From contig NC_043743.1 in the NCBI RefSeq assembly GCF_004337985.1, positions 2,146,909 to 2,210,908 on the forward strand: a stretch of 64,000 bases of DNA, read 5' to 3'. Position numbers and translations under genes: made by a program. Position 1 is the first letter of the stretch. Each line of letters begins with the position of its first letter. Shown piece by piece: positions 37,563 to 56,868 of this stretch. The notes under the pieces were generated by a model that saw nothing but the letters and a program-made list of their open reading frames with translations, was not told the origin of the DNA and ran no database searches. This DNA comes from Pyricularia pennisetigena. Its lineage: Eukaryota > Ascomycota > Sordariomycetes > Magnaporthales > Pyriculariaceae.

Positions 37563-40500
37563 TTTTTTGCTAAGCTAAGGTCCTATCGCACATAGTTTTG
37601 TGTACTTGTTTATCCTTGCTTTGTGCCCTTCGCCTCCGGACTTGGTGCGGATCTTCCGAAAGCCGACTTGTTTGCACACTCGAGGTCACTAGCCGCGGAC
37701 GGGGATGGATTTCGGCTGCCTGCTAAACTTGACATCATACCAAAATTCCAAAGCCATCTCATACCTACCATATCACTATACATACATGGTAGTGAGGGAA
37801 GAGTAAGTTGAAACCAAACGGTGAAAAGAAAAGTTCCCCAGCATCCTAAGACTATCACACTAAAGCTAGAATCTCCAACAGTAAGCCGCCACCGCACCAG
37901 GCTACGCACCTCATAGGGCTGGGGCTGTACCAACTGCTGTGCGTCCGCACCGCACAACGGTTCAAGATTCTCCAATCCCAGAGAAATCCATAGGTTCCGA
38001 AGCGATCGGTGGCTAGGTACTATTTTGGGGGCTAATTAGCATTCCGTACACCAAAGTCGCAACCTTTTCTGTAATTGTCGATGATCCATTGTAATTATTC
38101 TATCTGTAGCAGGATCCGCTCATTCAATTATGAGTATTTGATGCGGACCACCGTGGATCTAACTCAGGCCTCTCCCGTGATCCCTTTGTCATGTTTCCCA
38201 GTGTTCGCCAAGCCGCCAAACCTGGGTCCTGGTTGAAATTCGTGATTTGACGAGTGGGACCGACGGTCCGTCCCTGGTATCAATAATCTAAATCATGGCG
38301 ACAAAAAAAAAAGAAAAAGAAAAATGATGGGGCGGGCACCTTTGATTCTCCTAAAACTTCAATTAAATACAAGTCAATGATACGTTAAATACGCGTATAC
38401 AAAAGCCCCCAATATTGTAATTATCTCTTGTCCCTGTCAAAATCGCCGAGTTCACAGGGTACTTGGTCTAAGCCCCATCTTGAACAAGGGTAGATTTGGT
38501 CAACTCCACGTCAGATTTTACGTATCCCCCAACCTGATTCCAAATATCCAGCCTCACCACTATCACCAGTCGGAGCGGGCTGTCTACCGAGCAGCACATT
38601 GGTTCGTGTGGTATGTGGGTAGGTAGCTATGCTGCGCACTGCCTTCGAGCAAACAGTCCTAATCCAGTAACGTCCTACGGCCTCCTTTCCGTCCAACTGG
38701 CACCTCCAACTCGGAGTCCTGGGGTAAGCGTGGAGGGAGGGGAAACTTGCCCTGTCGGGACACGCATATCTAGGCAAGTAACGTTCAACGAGTAAGAAAG
38801 GGCTCAGCGTACATCTTGGGGGCCAGGAGAGACCCGGCATTCTGGCCACTCAGGAAGTAGAAGAAAAAGGAGGCCAGAAGCAGGTACACGACGCTGCGTT
38901 AAGAGGTAGGGTGTGGGCTTGGCCGCGGCAGCATTGACCAACCAAGGATAGCAGCAGAGCGTCCGCATATGCAGGCTGATGGCGGCAAAGGGGAACCAGG
39001 GCAGATCTGGCCCGAACAAGCGCTTCCTCCACCCAGGAAGCTTGCCCGATGTGGGAACAAGAAACGAAGAGGTGGACGAATATAGCAAACCAGGTGGCCA
39101 GGCCACCTCTTGCTGCAGTGTTGGGTATGATGAATCCTCCTGACCCCTAATTTGTGTGTTGATGTTTGTATGTTGAGATTAGCCATATTTGATTCCCATC
39201 CAGGTCCTGACGAGGAAACTCGCCTTGCATTTTTTGGTTTCGCACCATCATCAGGATCGGCCTAGAGAGCGAGCCCTTGCCCCTGCATTGATCCAGCTCT
39301 CTTATTGTGACCTTTCTCGGTCAGGCTGAGGCTCGGCATATGGGGACTGTACACAGATGAGACGGCGGAGTTCTACCACTGGGAGGTTCGTTATCAACTC
39401 GCGGATATCAAGTTGTCAGTGGATCGCATTTGACCGGAGCTGAAGGGCAATCCCCGGGTCCGACGAGCCGGAGGCAGACTTGGGGGGTGTCACCGTTTCT
39501 CAAGGCTGTGGAGATATATTTCATATACGGCTATTATACGCATGTGTATCCATAATCAGCATGTCACAAATAGACCGACCTGCAGCTATCAAACGTTGCA
39601 TGTCATGGGTGGAGAGGAGATTGCCGGAGGAGCAAGCTGACAAAACGGCGGGAAGGAGCAAATGGTAGAAACCTTAGTTTCTCACCTTGATTGGCGGGTA
39701 ACCCTTTCACCTCATTATTGGGTTGTTTTTTTTTTCTTCCTTTGTGTTGATACCATTCGGTTAGTTCACGTACGACGGTCGCGGCAGGCAAAGTGGGCTG
39801 GGGGCGTGAAGGATGGTGACCTGCAGGGCTGCATCATTCGAGAAGAAAGAGCGATCTTCCCCACACCACCACCCATCAGCGTGCATCGCAAGCGTGCGTC
39901 CAGCAGGCTAATTTTGTCCACATTAGACAAGTTTTTGCCCATCCAAACTGGGTTAATTGCACTAGCTTCAATCTTTCCCAATATTGCCGTGGTTGCAACG
40001 TGGTGGTCGGCGCGGGTGTGCACCAATGAGAAGACGGTTGCTGCAGCATTCGAGATTCTATTTTTACATCTACTGGGTCACTCATGTCGGTCGGCCGTTT
40101 TGCGCGACAAAAATACCAACCTACCTGCAATTTTAGGGTCGCTCTGAGTGGATAAATCAAGCGAACGCACTCAAAGATGGAATCAAAATAGAATCAATGG
40201 TACTGATGTAAATATGCGGTGGCTTTTGTCCGGTGACTTATTGACGTTGTTCAATTGCTTTCCTCAAGCTGCTGATCCAGTCGAGTAGACGATCATATAA
40301 ATGGGTCTTTCTCCACTGCCCAGGGTCAAAAACAACATTGGACGGAAAGGGTTCCTGAGAGGGGCGTGTGTTTGGACGGTCAGTCTGGGGGATTTCAAAT
40401 CTGCGTAATTAGGGATCCCTGCCGATTAGCCAGCCCTATAAGTCGGGTAGTTGCTACCAAGCCTACCTTACTTAGAGAGGCAAGTATTAAGGTCGCGCGG

Positions 40501-43500
40501 GAAGAACCCATTTTTATTTACCTTGCACCGTTTCTAATTGGTGCACACTTCGGTTCTCTCGTAGTTTGGCCTGTCAATTCAATTGATTAGAGACCCGGAA
40601 GTTAAATTGCTGAGCAGCTGTCACTACAACCTGTCGTACAGTAAGTTGCAATAGCCAAGCCAAGGCAAGACATCATGCCTACCGTATTGACTCACGAGTT
40701 TCCTTACTATCGGAGTTTAGCGGGTGTTCTAAGTAAGGTTTGAATCCTGTAAAAGCTTGGTTAATACTTAATAGGATGCCGTAGATTCACCGGTGGCTAG
40801 GTACGCAACAATTAACGATTTACAAGCGAAGACCTGATGGGATTTGTACCAAACAATAAGATTTTACCGTATTATTCCACGTGCCCAAGTGCCGGAAGTT
40901 AATTAGTATCCATCAACAATTCTCTACAGTGGTACTATGTATCTTATTGTCAGCGTAAGCAGGAGTAGAAAAAGTAACCTTTTCACTGCTACCTTGTCGT
41001 AGTTAGCGATGTTGGAGCCCAGGCTTGCCCCCACAACAGCAAAGCGATCGCAGGGGGCTCGACGATAATCAGCACCGCAGCACCACAAATGTCCCTGTAA
41101 ACCCTTTGGATCCATTCCCACCAATCATAGAAGGCCGGGCGTATTGATGATTACTAGACTTGTTTGAAGTGCCGGAGATAATACCTCGCCATGTGTCAAG
41201 CAAGAGTCGAAAGTGGAGTTTATCAACCAGCGTGCGGATCTGCATCATTTTTACTGCTGTAACCTCCCCCAGGCAGCCTGGAAAGTACCTGGGAACAGCA
41301 TATCAGCGGGCCGTAAATATTTGCACTCCACCCATCCTGTCCCCGGAGCACCGGAGCTAAGTTGAGTCTCCGGCCTGGGTCGGTGGTTGCATTAATAAAA
41401 AAAAAAAAAAGCCAGAAAAAAAAAACCGTATGAGTCAATTCCGGTTGCGGGCTTGGCTTGTTGAGGTGGGTGCTTTGATAGGGACAGGACTCCTTTTACT
41501 TGTTTTACCAAAAGACGATTTTTGGGTTTGTGATTTGCTGACAAAATTCCCTTTTTTTTCAGTGCTTACAAACTCATATACACACCGTCATCTTATCTTG
41601 CATATTTACAAATGTCTCGACACGTAGGGCTGAGAAAAGGTATTAGGCCAAGTCTTCTGTATTGCACCGTCTCGTGGTGGAGGATGCTTAAGGCAGCAAC
41701 TTTGTATGTTTTACTACTTGTACTTTTTGTTCTGTGTTAGTGTACCCCCAAGCCACATTATGTTTGCAATAAGTGAGTGGAACTGTTTCGGGATTTGTAT
41801 ACAGGCGTCCTTTTATTTTGGTGCCTGCTCTGATCACTTGTTGTACAGTCGGGCTTTCTGTGGCTCAGCTACCCAAGCTTCAGACCCGTTTCTTGGCGTT
41901 GTTTGTACTGTATGCAGTAAAACAGCCACGCACAGCCCCTTGGATTTCTCCACATCTCCACCTTCAATCAGCCCCCGGCCGGTTCGACCCCAGTTGCTAG
42001 GCAGAAGGATTTCAACCCTAATGTTGTTTGATGTAACCATTCTCAGGTTAGTGGCTCCACTGATATTTTACTATGATGGTTCTCCGCCTTGATAAGCATC
42101 AAAAATTATCCTCCAAGACCCCTTACCATCGCCAGAGGGGAATCTCGGCGCCCTTCTACATCCTGGGCGATATGATACCATTGGTTGATATCCCGACATG
42201 TCTTCATCTCCTCGCCATGCCAAGCCGCTCGTCGGACCGTACCACCGCTTGGTGGATCCCACGTGTCGCCTAGTATCCTTGTTACCAGCTAGATATGTCT
42301 GCAATTGTGTGTAAGGTATCCATCCAAGCACATATTGACGAGGAAAGACGTACGGTAGCTATACACTTCTATCCAGTTTGCGGATAAGCCAAAAGCCGAG
42401 ATTGGTTGCTTGCTCTGCAGCATCTCGGCAGCAGGCCCTGCCAGTATATTGCGGCACAGTTATGGATCCTTGTTCGCTGGATGGCGCCTCAGGCAAACAC
42501 ATGGCCTGTCAAGCAAAGCCTCAGTAAGAAAGCCACTAGGTCTGCACTTGCCATGGACAAACAGAACTAGCCAAGGACGCTCGTTGGCTGAAGCAGTGGG
42601 GGAGGGAAGCCACAAAACGCCATGTTTAGTGGCTTGGTATGAGCTAGACTACAGTAGAACATAGGGTAAGGTCTAGTGCTAGACTAGTGCCTGTATCTGA
42701 TGGTCTCAATTGGAAGCAGATGATCCTTTCGGCACATTGGAGCGCAGGAATCTGACATGCGGATAGTAAGTCGTAGGAGGATTGGTATCGCAGCCAAACA
42801 TATAGGAAATGTTCTAGAGAAAGAAAGAAAGAAAAAAAAAAAAACTCGTGCTGTGCCACCCCAAAGCCGTCGTTTCACGGCCTCTTACAGCTCCGAAGGA
42901 GGCATTGACAGACACAATCACATCTCAACACCGCCTGCCGACGTGTTTTTGATCCTGTTGGATTGCTGTAGAAGAGGGTGTGTGGCACGTTACCTTGCCT
43001 TTGAATGGTCGGTTTGCTGCAACTGCGTCTCAACGCACTGCACTGCGCTGCACTGCATGGGCAAAACAAGACGATGAAAAATCAAGACGGAGAAACAAGC
43101 AGAGCGATGCTAGATCAAGGCTTCTGTGCATTTTTCTCTCGCGTGTAAAGGCAAAAGACGAAAGAAAGCGCTTCATTCGGAAGATGCATCTACATCCTTT
43201 ACCCCCACCTGTGCCTGCAGCTAACGGGCCAAGCAAGAAACGTGCGCACAGTCGATCGGACACTGCTTGACCGATAACTGCGCGTTATGGGCTGCAGGTC
43301 GGAGGCTCGGTCTTGTCGTCCGGAACTTAATGCTCGATGATGTTGTTTTTTCGTTAAAAAGAGTACAAAGGGACTCGTAGAAAAGAAAAGCGACGCATGC
43401 AAGCCCCTTGCTGCATCATGGAGAATCGGATGAGACTGTAGAGGCAGGAGATTCCATACGGCAAGGTGTTGACGATGTTCACGGATCTTTCGTACCACAA

Positions 43501-44777
43501 CTCGCTTCAATACCCGGCGGTGGGTAAGCAGGAAGTACCTACAGATTGGTCAAGCTACTTATCAAAAACTAGCTGCAGACTTTTGGTCTCTTCAAATTTG
43601 AGAACTTGAAAATAAAAAGGTGATACCTGATTTCAGAATGCTATTCTTTAATTTACATAATATTGATACTCTCTCCTTCCGACGTGCTCATCCTTGTATG
43701 AGATCTCAAGCTACAAATCTGAAGCTTGTAGGAAACAAAAGAAACTACAAAAGAAACCAACGAATGTCATTCCAACCCCCCCACAAGCCGCCATCAGCAC
43801 CTTACCAGACTGACGGGAGCGCAGGGACCCGCCAAGCTCGCGCGGTCGGATTTCTCCAAGCCCAGGCCAAGCCTACCGTTTTTCCTTCACCAAACAAGTG
43901 AAAAAAAGAAAAGAAAGAGAAAAAAAGAGAGATGGGGGCACAAAGCGTGAGCGCGGACCATGTCTCGGCAAAGGACAAAAGAGGCGCAAAACTGGTTCGG
44001 CGACTTTTTCTTTCTACGCCAAGCTGAAAAGGACAAAGAAGTGTCCGAGGAACGCTTCAGGGCTTACTTTTTTTTAATCCCCTGGCTACCCCTTGCCAGG
44101 CATGGGGGGTCTGGCTCGTTCGGACCGTTTTCAACGGCGCAAAACGGGCTACTGGGCGAGGCTAATAAACGTTGGTGCTGAAGAGCATCGTCGCTTCGCA
44201 CCTTGGTTTAACGCCGATATCAAAGGAGCCTATTAAGTCCGATATGTCGTACTGGGCCTGGGGATAGCAGACACCTAAGTGGCCTACCTAGGTAACTATG
44301 CAAATGTGGGTAGGTTGCTATCCAGGTAATTGCCGTGGGGAGCATTCAGACTTCAGACAAGGGATGATGCTAGTATCATTCACAATGATTCATCAGCAGG
44401 TATGTACACCAAGATAACAACAGAGCGCTTGTATTTGCCTTGACTGCAAGGGCTCAGAAGTAGACTACTGCTAGAATGGAAGTCTACATGAGCATCCAGA
44501 CCGTTTATGGTTCCGTCTGCATAATCCCCTCGTTTGTACATCATTCCCGTTGTGGTCTTGATCTTCAATTAACCCAAAATGCAATTCTAGACCAGAGCAT
44601 CCTTGTTGACTAATTTGCTTCCTCGTATTTTGGCGGGTCGACTTTTTGTCGCTTGAGAATCAGTATTCACGCTAGTTAAAACGTAACCCTTGCTCAGAAG
44701 CTGGGGGCCAGTGGCTTGGAGAGAGATATCATGACATGGAAGGGTTGGAAAGCTGCCATTTACCTGTTCGATTGCGG

Positions 44778-44789
44778 TGGGGGGGGGNN

Positions 44790-44819
<30 letters not shown>
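44778..44819. repeat. Poly-G / (AG)n microsatellite with 2-base gap
   Basis: A G run (44778-44787), two N (44788-44789) and about 29 bases of AG repeat. The unknown bases mark an unresolved repeat length. Confidence 0.9.
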
Positions 44820-44821
<2 letters not shown>

Positions 44822-47800
44822 GATCGCAAGGACGAGCATCGTGGAGTCTTGACCGATGATCCGAAAAGGAAATCATCGTTGCAGACAATGATTGGCAGAG
44901 TCGGACGAATACCGAAAGGAATCTTGCGCGGGAGACCCTGTCATTGGCTCGGTCTGGCCTTTTTGTCGGTTTTGCATTGATTATAGGTACTTGTTAATCT
45001 TAGAGGGAGGATTCGAATGCCACACCAATACCTGTAGGGCTGGTCTGGTCTGATCTTCCTGGCTATTGTTTTGGGGGCCAGGAATGGCCGCTTTCTCCAC
45101 GTTTGTGCCCTAGGCTTACAGGTGATTTACTGCCGAGTTTACCTGCTGCTGCACAGATCAGAATGCAATCCGTCTAGAATTTCTTATTTGTGGGAGCGGG
45201 CAGATAAAGCTTGGTCGAAAAGGGGCACATCTTGCGGGTTGGGATTTGTTTTTGGGGGCGAAACAATCTAAAATCGCACTTGCCAGCAGATACCCTGACT
45301 TTTCCTTAGTCCGGGGGGCCGCTGCAAATTTGGTAATGATACGTTGCCCTTTTTTTTTTTATCTTATTTTATTTTTTTCTATTTCCCAAGTACACCATCG
45401 TGGGCAATATATGAAAAGTCGGGAAACCGAAATTCTGGTGTGCCTGAGTGCATATCAACTGCCTAGACCAGACGACCTCTGGAGATACCGGCAAAAGAGC
45501 GGCAAGTGTCAAACGGCGGGCCGTGATGCGGTGCGAGTATGCGTGAGATCTGTAGGGAGGTGTGGGGGTGTGCATGGTGTGAGTGAGTTTTGAGTAATGG
45601 AGACGAGATATTGGCAACATTGCTTAGAAATATACGGGACTTACATATCTTGGGTACCCACCTACCCACCGCACTGGTTAAATTTAACTATCTGATTATC
45701 ATGACACGCGAAGAGCGATGGTGCGAGCACTCATACTACGCACCTCAGATACCTGCACCTGCATATAAAACCTGCATTCGAACGGCGTGGCTTGTTTTTC
45801 TATATCGGCAGATAAGCTGCGGTGGAGCATTCCATTGCCCGGGAGCAATGACCATGTTGACAGAGTTCCCGCCGAGGCGAAGAATGTACAAAAGGGTGCC
45901 AGCGGTCCGCCGCCGTTTGCTTTGTCACCTTTTTCCCCATGCGGCCCCATTACAACACACCACCAGCGGACTGAGAAGGGATTACCCCGCTTCTTTCAGG
46001 GCGCCCCCGTTTATTTCGGCGTCGCCGTGTGCACTTTCTCCTCACTCAAGTCCTCTCTGATTGGTTGAAGCACCGTTTCCATAGGGCTGAAGCTGAGTGA
46101 CATGTAGGGAAACCTATAATCCTGCCTAGGAGTGAACAAGTCGACCCGCAGGTTTGGTCCTGGGGATGAGCTTCCCGTCTTACTTGTTGCGCACCCCGTC
46201 GCAACAAAGTAAAAAAGAGATGTGATGAATGTGGGATGGTTCGGTAAGCTCCATCCTTGAAGCAAATTCCAACGGCAATTTGGTTGCTTTGTAATTTACC
46301 GACTCAATATTGACGTTTCCTTGAAGAACCCGGGTCGGTAATAGTAGAACAATACAAACAACCAATATTTTGTTTATTTTTGGCTTTTCGCAATCGTTCG
46401 ATTATCGCAAAATTTTCCTTGGAATCGATGATCAAGATCGTCTGTTCGATGAAAACATCTGCATTTGGTGCATGCGAGTCCTTGGGCAGGTGCTTGAGAC
46501 GATGCGGAATTTGCCCACATTGCTGCACGTGAATTCTGCAGTAAATAAATATTTATTTCGTTTCGTATAATTTACTCATCACGTCCTATTGCCGTCCCCC
46601 GCTCTGCAGCGTAACGTTGGATGTGAAAGGGGGTGTGATTTCGAATGATGCGACGCAACTCCAGTCAGTCAGTGATAGCCATGGACAGTGAATTGATTTC
46701 GCACCCCGGACCCCGCAAGCTTGCTAATGCATTTGGTAGAGCCATGCCTTGCGCCCTGTGTCCCCGGTTGCGCCCTGTGCCCAAACAAACACCGTGTTCA
46801 AAGAAATCAATATAGAGATCATTGGCAGGACATGGCCGCCGCCATGCGCAGTCGTGCAAAAGGAAAACGGCGCGTGATGCGCTTTAATCAGGACTGGTGG
46901 CATTTCTACCGCCGTGGCAATTGCTTCCCAATGATATGTGATAGTTTTTTTTTTGTGGCCCATCCTGATTGAGAAAGTATTATCGAAATAATTGTTAAAA
47001 ATACCCCCGATCAATAATTGCCGTGATGTATCATTGACATTGTGATACTACTTTATAATCCATGGATACTTCCTGGACCAACACGAGCAGTTTGCTCAGT
47101 GATCGGCGACCGCTTAAATGCGGGTGCAGTTTTCTCTGGATCGGGTCCGAGTCCCATGAGGTCTCGGTGCCGTGTATTGCCCGAACCCAAGAATAGGGCG
47201 GGCGCAAAAGGTACATACAGCCCTCTTTGACAGTATCTACCTTGGGTACCTAGCTTAACTGAAACTACAATGGAAGCCACCCGTGATCGCAAAATCAAAG
47301 GGAAAAAAAGAATGTCCATCTGCAAGAGCTTCCAAGCTGTGGTCGCGCCTGTGCCCCTCAGGTGTTGTTGCGCTGTGTTGTGGTATTTGGAGCTTGTGAG
47401 CTTGGCGCCACCGCCCGAGTACGTCAGAGGGCGTGCCTGTGACATATTTTGTGCAATGCGCACTATCCTTTGGGGGCGCATGCAATTCCAACAGGAGAAA
47501 CATCGGATATGGCTCTTGTCTCAATCCTTTTCGGTAACTCGGCCGAGCTCTTTGCCTACCCACTAATCTATTCTGGTTATAGTATAAGGCCACTGACTAT
47601 CTCTAGCTGTTTCTGATCTGCCGACTACCGATTGCCCATGGAAGACCTGGTACTACTTAGAGTAAGTACCTGTCAACTAAAATAGACCGGATTTAACTTG
47701 ACTAAGGCGCTGGAGATAAATGATCAAAGCCGTTGACCACCGTTTTCTAAAGCCCCGAGCATTTTCTCCTGTATACTGCGCAGTTACATTAATGCTACTC

Positions 47801-50800
47801 CCGACGGACTAATCCAGGAATTTGAATGAGGCTGTGCTGCGCTCCGCCGTATGTACATATGTGCCTTTTTCAACATTAATATCGCGCACATATCCCCTAC
47901 CTGAAGCGCTGCAGAGAACGGCCGCCAGGTGGCCGTGGTGCTGGGCAGCCCTGATTGCCTGATAGTAATAACTACAGAGTAGGCAAGGTACCTACATACT
48001 ATATGCAAGTATACCGTGCTCGGAATCGCCGTTCCTGAGCTGGAGTGCGAATTAGCATCATTGACGATGTGGGCTAATTGTGATGCATCGGACTTGAACA
48101 GGTATGAAGCCGGTGATCCAGAGGAAAGCTGAAATGGACCCTGTCAATGGGAAAACAAACGAACAGAAGAGCGGGCATATCGGTGCGTTTACAGAATATG
48201 GAGCAAAGTGCGGTTATCGCACTGGCATCACGGAAGTACGGACTCTCAAAGAAAACCTGGGTAACTCCGTAGCTTGCATAGGTACATGGATCGGAAACAT
48301 CAGAAGCGAATGGAGGGCAAAAGAGGCGCAGCCTTTCCTCGATACCACGAACAGAAACTAAGTGCATCATTAATCAACTGCCCTAAAGGGTACGATACAT
48401 ACAGTACCATGGAATCTCTAGACCCCACAGCCCCACATCAACTGCCAATCCCAAGGAGGACCCCGGCCCTGGAAGGCCGCCAAAATCCGCCCTTTCCACC
48501 GCCAGTTTTTGGTGTGCAAAGAGACACCACCACCAGAAAATGGCGGAGCCAGACAATGCCATGGCGGGCAGGGGACAATAACGAATCCAGGCATGTCGCA
48601 CTTTGTTTCCTTGGGCCTGCCTTACCTGCCTCTATTCGCTCCCCCCTTCCCTGGTCACTTTCTTGCAGCACCCAGCAACCGACCCCAACCCACAAACCCT
48701 TGTGGGTGACATGTTGCACTGTATGTATGTACCTCATTACCCTTAACTCTGGGTAGCAAGGAGCGTAAAGCAAACCTCCTCAGCGCTGGGCCTGCTTTGG
48801 CGAGCCTTCCGGCCAAGCAGCGATTGAGCATAGGCGAGACCCTACACCCTAATTTCCAAGCCTGCGCGTAAACATGGGGGAAGCATGGCTGACGCAATTT
48901 CGTCTCTCCGTCGAAGTCGCGACAGTCAACAATGGAATTGCATGGGAATTCTGGATGGCATCACATCGGGTGCAATTAAACATTTCCGTCACAAGCCAGC
49001 GACAGGGGGGCTGCGTAGGAGAACACGCAGCTTTGCTTGAATTAATTCATCTTCTTTCTTGGTCTTGTCTGCCATTCCCACGTCGCTGAGGGCTCCCCAC
49101 CGCGTTTCGGGACGGGACTTTTGTCTAATGCTGTACAGTCTCATGCAGTTGTAAACACGAATACCAAGCCCTGGAAACACGCGTTCTCAAACCTTGCAGT
49201 CTCGAAGAGAGCCTATTATCCGGGCTCGCTTCATCGTCGCTTTGCCGGTACCATTACTTTTTACTTCTTTCAAGGCAGAACGGGTGCGGCGCTGTTCAAA
49301 CCCCGTCCAAATTGACGTTTGTTGTTGCATCGTCTCTTACCTCGAGTTCCATCCCTGGGGCAGTGCTTGGTGGTATCTTGGAGTCTGGTTCGCTCAACTA
49401 ACACTAGCCCTACTGACCTGTCGAAACGTTACCGTTGCTTCCGATGCTTCCGATGCTGTCGACGCCGTCAAGGTTGGATTTGGGCAAAATGATTCTTGGG
49501 TACAACCTGGCGGGGCTTTTTGTTTTTTTTTTTTTCCTTTATTGCTTTACTTGATCTATCATAAACCTCGGCCCAAGGGATGGCGGCGAAGTACCTCGCT
49601 TCGTTCGAGGCAGTGGGAAGCTATGCATTGTCCGAAACACAGACCATGATATACGATGTTACAAACAAAATGGTATTGCCGTCCTGGTATCTGGCCATCA
49701 GGCCAGTTTGACCAGACATTTGTTACAGGAAATGCATATTGTCGGCAAGGCTTTTGATGAGTATTTCAGAGAACCAAAGTACTTTGGGGAAACCAGCTGA
49801 AAGCTGATGATATGTACGACCATAGTTCCATCTCCCGCCTGATCCTCATGATTCCACAACAGGGCGCTGATGCAACGAATCGGACAAACGCCAGCCCTGC
49901 ATATGTACCAGTTCATCCGTCACTCGTCTTGCTCTTGCAATCGACTGCATTTGTCCTATTCCATGTAGCCACCACTCAAGGATCACGTACCCTACCGACA
50001 CACCCCCTTATCGCTTCGGGTTCCGTGAACAAATTTCTTGTCTTTTGACGTTCGCATCAATGGTTATGTGCACATGCCCAAATTAGGGAACTATGACGAG
50101 ATCGGTGACCGAAGCGGGTAGCATGTATGGTTGTTTACTTCTCGTCTGGACCAGGCTAGAATGTCGAACCGCAAACTCCGTCGCATGATCACGTCTTCCA
50201 ACCTCTTTGCGAGCCAATCATGATCGACTGAGCAGGCACACAAGTAGCGTGCCCAGCGCCAACGCACCTCTCTGATAGGCGAAGAGGGGGAATGAGCTGA
50301 ACAGTCGAGCTGAAAAAAAAAGAGGTCCCCCGATCAGGTTTGTTCCGTCTTTTGTCACACAACTTGCAGCGTCTCTAAGCCTTCGGATCGTTCGAGAAGA
50401 GACTTTAGTAAGAACCCAATCTCTACTACGTGATGCTCCTTTTTGCTGAAAGAAAAGAAAAGAAAAGGAGGTAAACCGCCTGACCGCCTGTTCAACTTGT
50501 TTGTTTTCTGTTCTCACACCGCGTATGATATTTTTTTTTCCTTGTTCGAGAAAAGTTCTGCATCCTAGGGCTGAAAGTATTCTGAGTACTCTGTAGTTTG
50601 GTGCTGACGAGCAACATGCGGGTCGTCGTGTGTAGATAGTATTACCGAACACCCTGCCCAGCCTCATCCCCGTCGGCCATGACCGTTTGCATACACCTGT
50701 TTTCGACCAGAAAAATAAAACCGAGTAGTAGTTTGTCCACTTGCGGTTGTTTCGGTCAAGGGTCGGGCGGGTGCTATGGGCACAAATAATGCCGCCGACA

Positions 50801-52180
50801 TGCGTCAGGGTTGCACAAGAGCAAGATTTTGGTCGGCTTTTCGTATTGTTGTTTTTTCTTTTGCCAAAAAAAGGGGTCAATATCAAATGCAAAGAAAACC
50901 AAAAAGAGAAAGAACGCAAACTGCTGGAAGCTGGCCGACTTCTCTCTGCACACGCCCCACCAATCCAGGGACTCAAAGGAGAGATGTAGGTACGGGCCCC
51001 CGAGTATGCGCGGCTCTACCTTCAAGGTTACTTCCCCCTTCTGCTCTCGACCTTGTGCTACTATCCGACTGGCGATAGAGCCTGAGGTTCCGTGTTTGGC
51101 CTGTCTCTGGCCTCTTTGTCGTAGCCGGCTTCGGACTGACCTACCTACCTATGTCTATGATTAGCTCGCCGTCATATTTGTGCAGCGCTTTGATACTCGC
51201 ATGGTTTATTTTAAAAGAAGAGTAAGAGATCAGATAGAAATGAGAAGAAAAAAAATACAAGGTGGAAAAAGGCAACTTGATGACCCTACCTAGCCGCACA
51301 AATCTGCCACCCCTTAGTAAAGGACCAGTGGCCGGCTAAAAAGCGGTGCGGCTTCATCTTTACCAGCAGTACGCACATCATAATGTCTCAGCCACCGCAA
51401 GCAAGGGGTCTTTTTTTTACTCTCTGAGGGGCTTGCATACACATATACAGAGGCGTGGTGTGTTGCTTACAGGAGCCATGCAAGCCAGCGGCTGTCTTTT
51501 TGTTTTGTCCTCCTTCTGTCCCGTCAATGCCTAGCCCCCACAAGCCGTCAACACCATGAAAAGTGACAAAACATGGTCCAACTCGTAGGGAGGGTGGGCC
51601 AAAATTTAATCGGGGGGAAAGTGCTGAGACAGCGTTCGTCATGGCCACCAGAAAGATCTTTATTTTTGGGTCCCTTCCTCGGGTGACACTGCAGATAGAA
51701 TAAAAAAAAAGGGTTTCAAACAGCTGTAAGGGTGCGGCGAGAAACTTGATGTGTCCTGGGCTCAGGTAGGGCTTTTTAGTCGAAACCTTCTTGCGCCTCG
51801 TTCATCAATTAGGCTCTGCTGGATCTTGTATGAATTTGATTCATGGTCACCATGGGTCGCACGGCATATTTGGGAATATCTAGGTTGAACTGGACAGACT
51901 TACGAGGGAAAGACCCGGAACAAGAACAAATAAATGCCTTGATATTCAGGAGCCGTAGGGTGATACGGTTGCAAATCAAACCACAGATGTGGATTTGAGA
52001 GACTGGAAAAGTTAACGGCAGCCTAGCAATCACGATGCAAAGTCCCAAGAAACTCCACACTTTTCTTTGCTGCCTTGAAATTGAGCAACGGCAGTAGCTT
52101 TGATATATATGTAGACCGTTGGTACCTTCTGGAAATACTCCAAGGAGCATTACGGTGACTCCAGAGCCCATAAAACAGCC

Positions 52181-56868
<4,688 letters not shown>

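Larger units (their letters stand above)
35938..52180. other. 16-kb region without a supportable gene
   Basis: Between the bZIP start codon and the stop of the GH2 beta-galactosidase I find no coherent gene on either strand. Open frames are short, are interrupted within homopolymers, and do not join into recognisable proteins. The DNA is not markedly AT-rich, and no transposase, reverse transcriptase or terminal repeat was seen. It contains the 985-base gap, poly-G/(AG)n at 44778-44819, and many TAGGTA/TACCTA motifs. Its left end should include the bZIP promoter. Confidence 0.5.

Noticed and set aside
36443..37595. Three open frames of about 360-377 codons on the plus strand
   Set aside because: They are almost entirely unknown bases in the assembly gap.
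40715..40750. GGTTTGAATCC resembling a tRNA B box
   Set aside because: There is no paired T stem or cloverleaf, so it is a single motif match.
50218..50976. 252-codon minus-strand open frame, the longest in the 16-kb region
   Set aside because: Composition is Ser/Arg/Phe-rich and follows homopolymers. No domain, signal peptide or splice structure was seen, so it is probably a chance frame.
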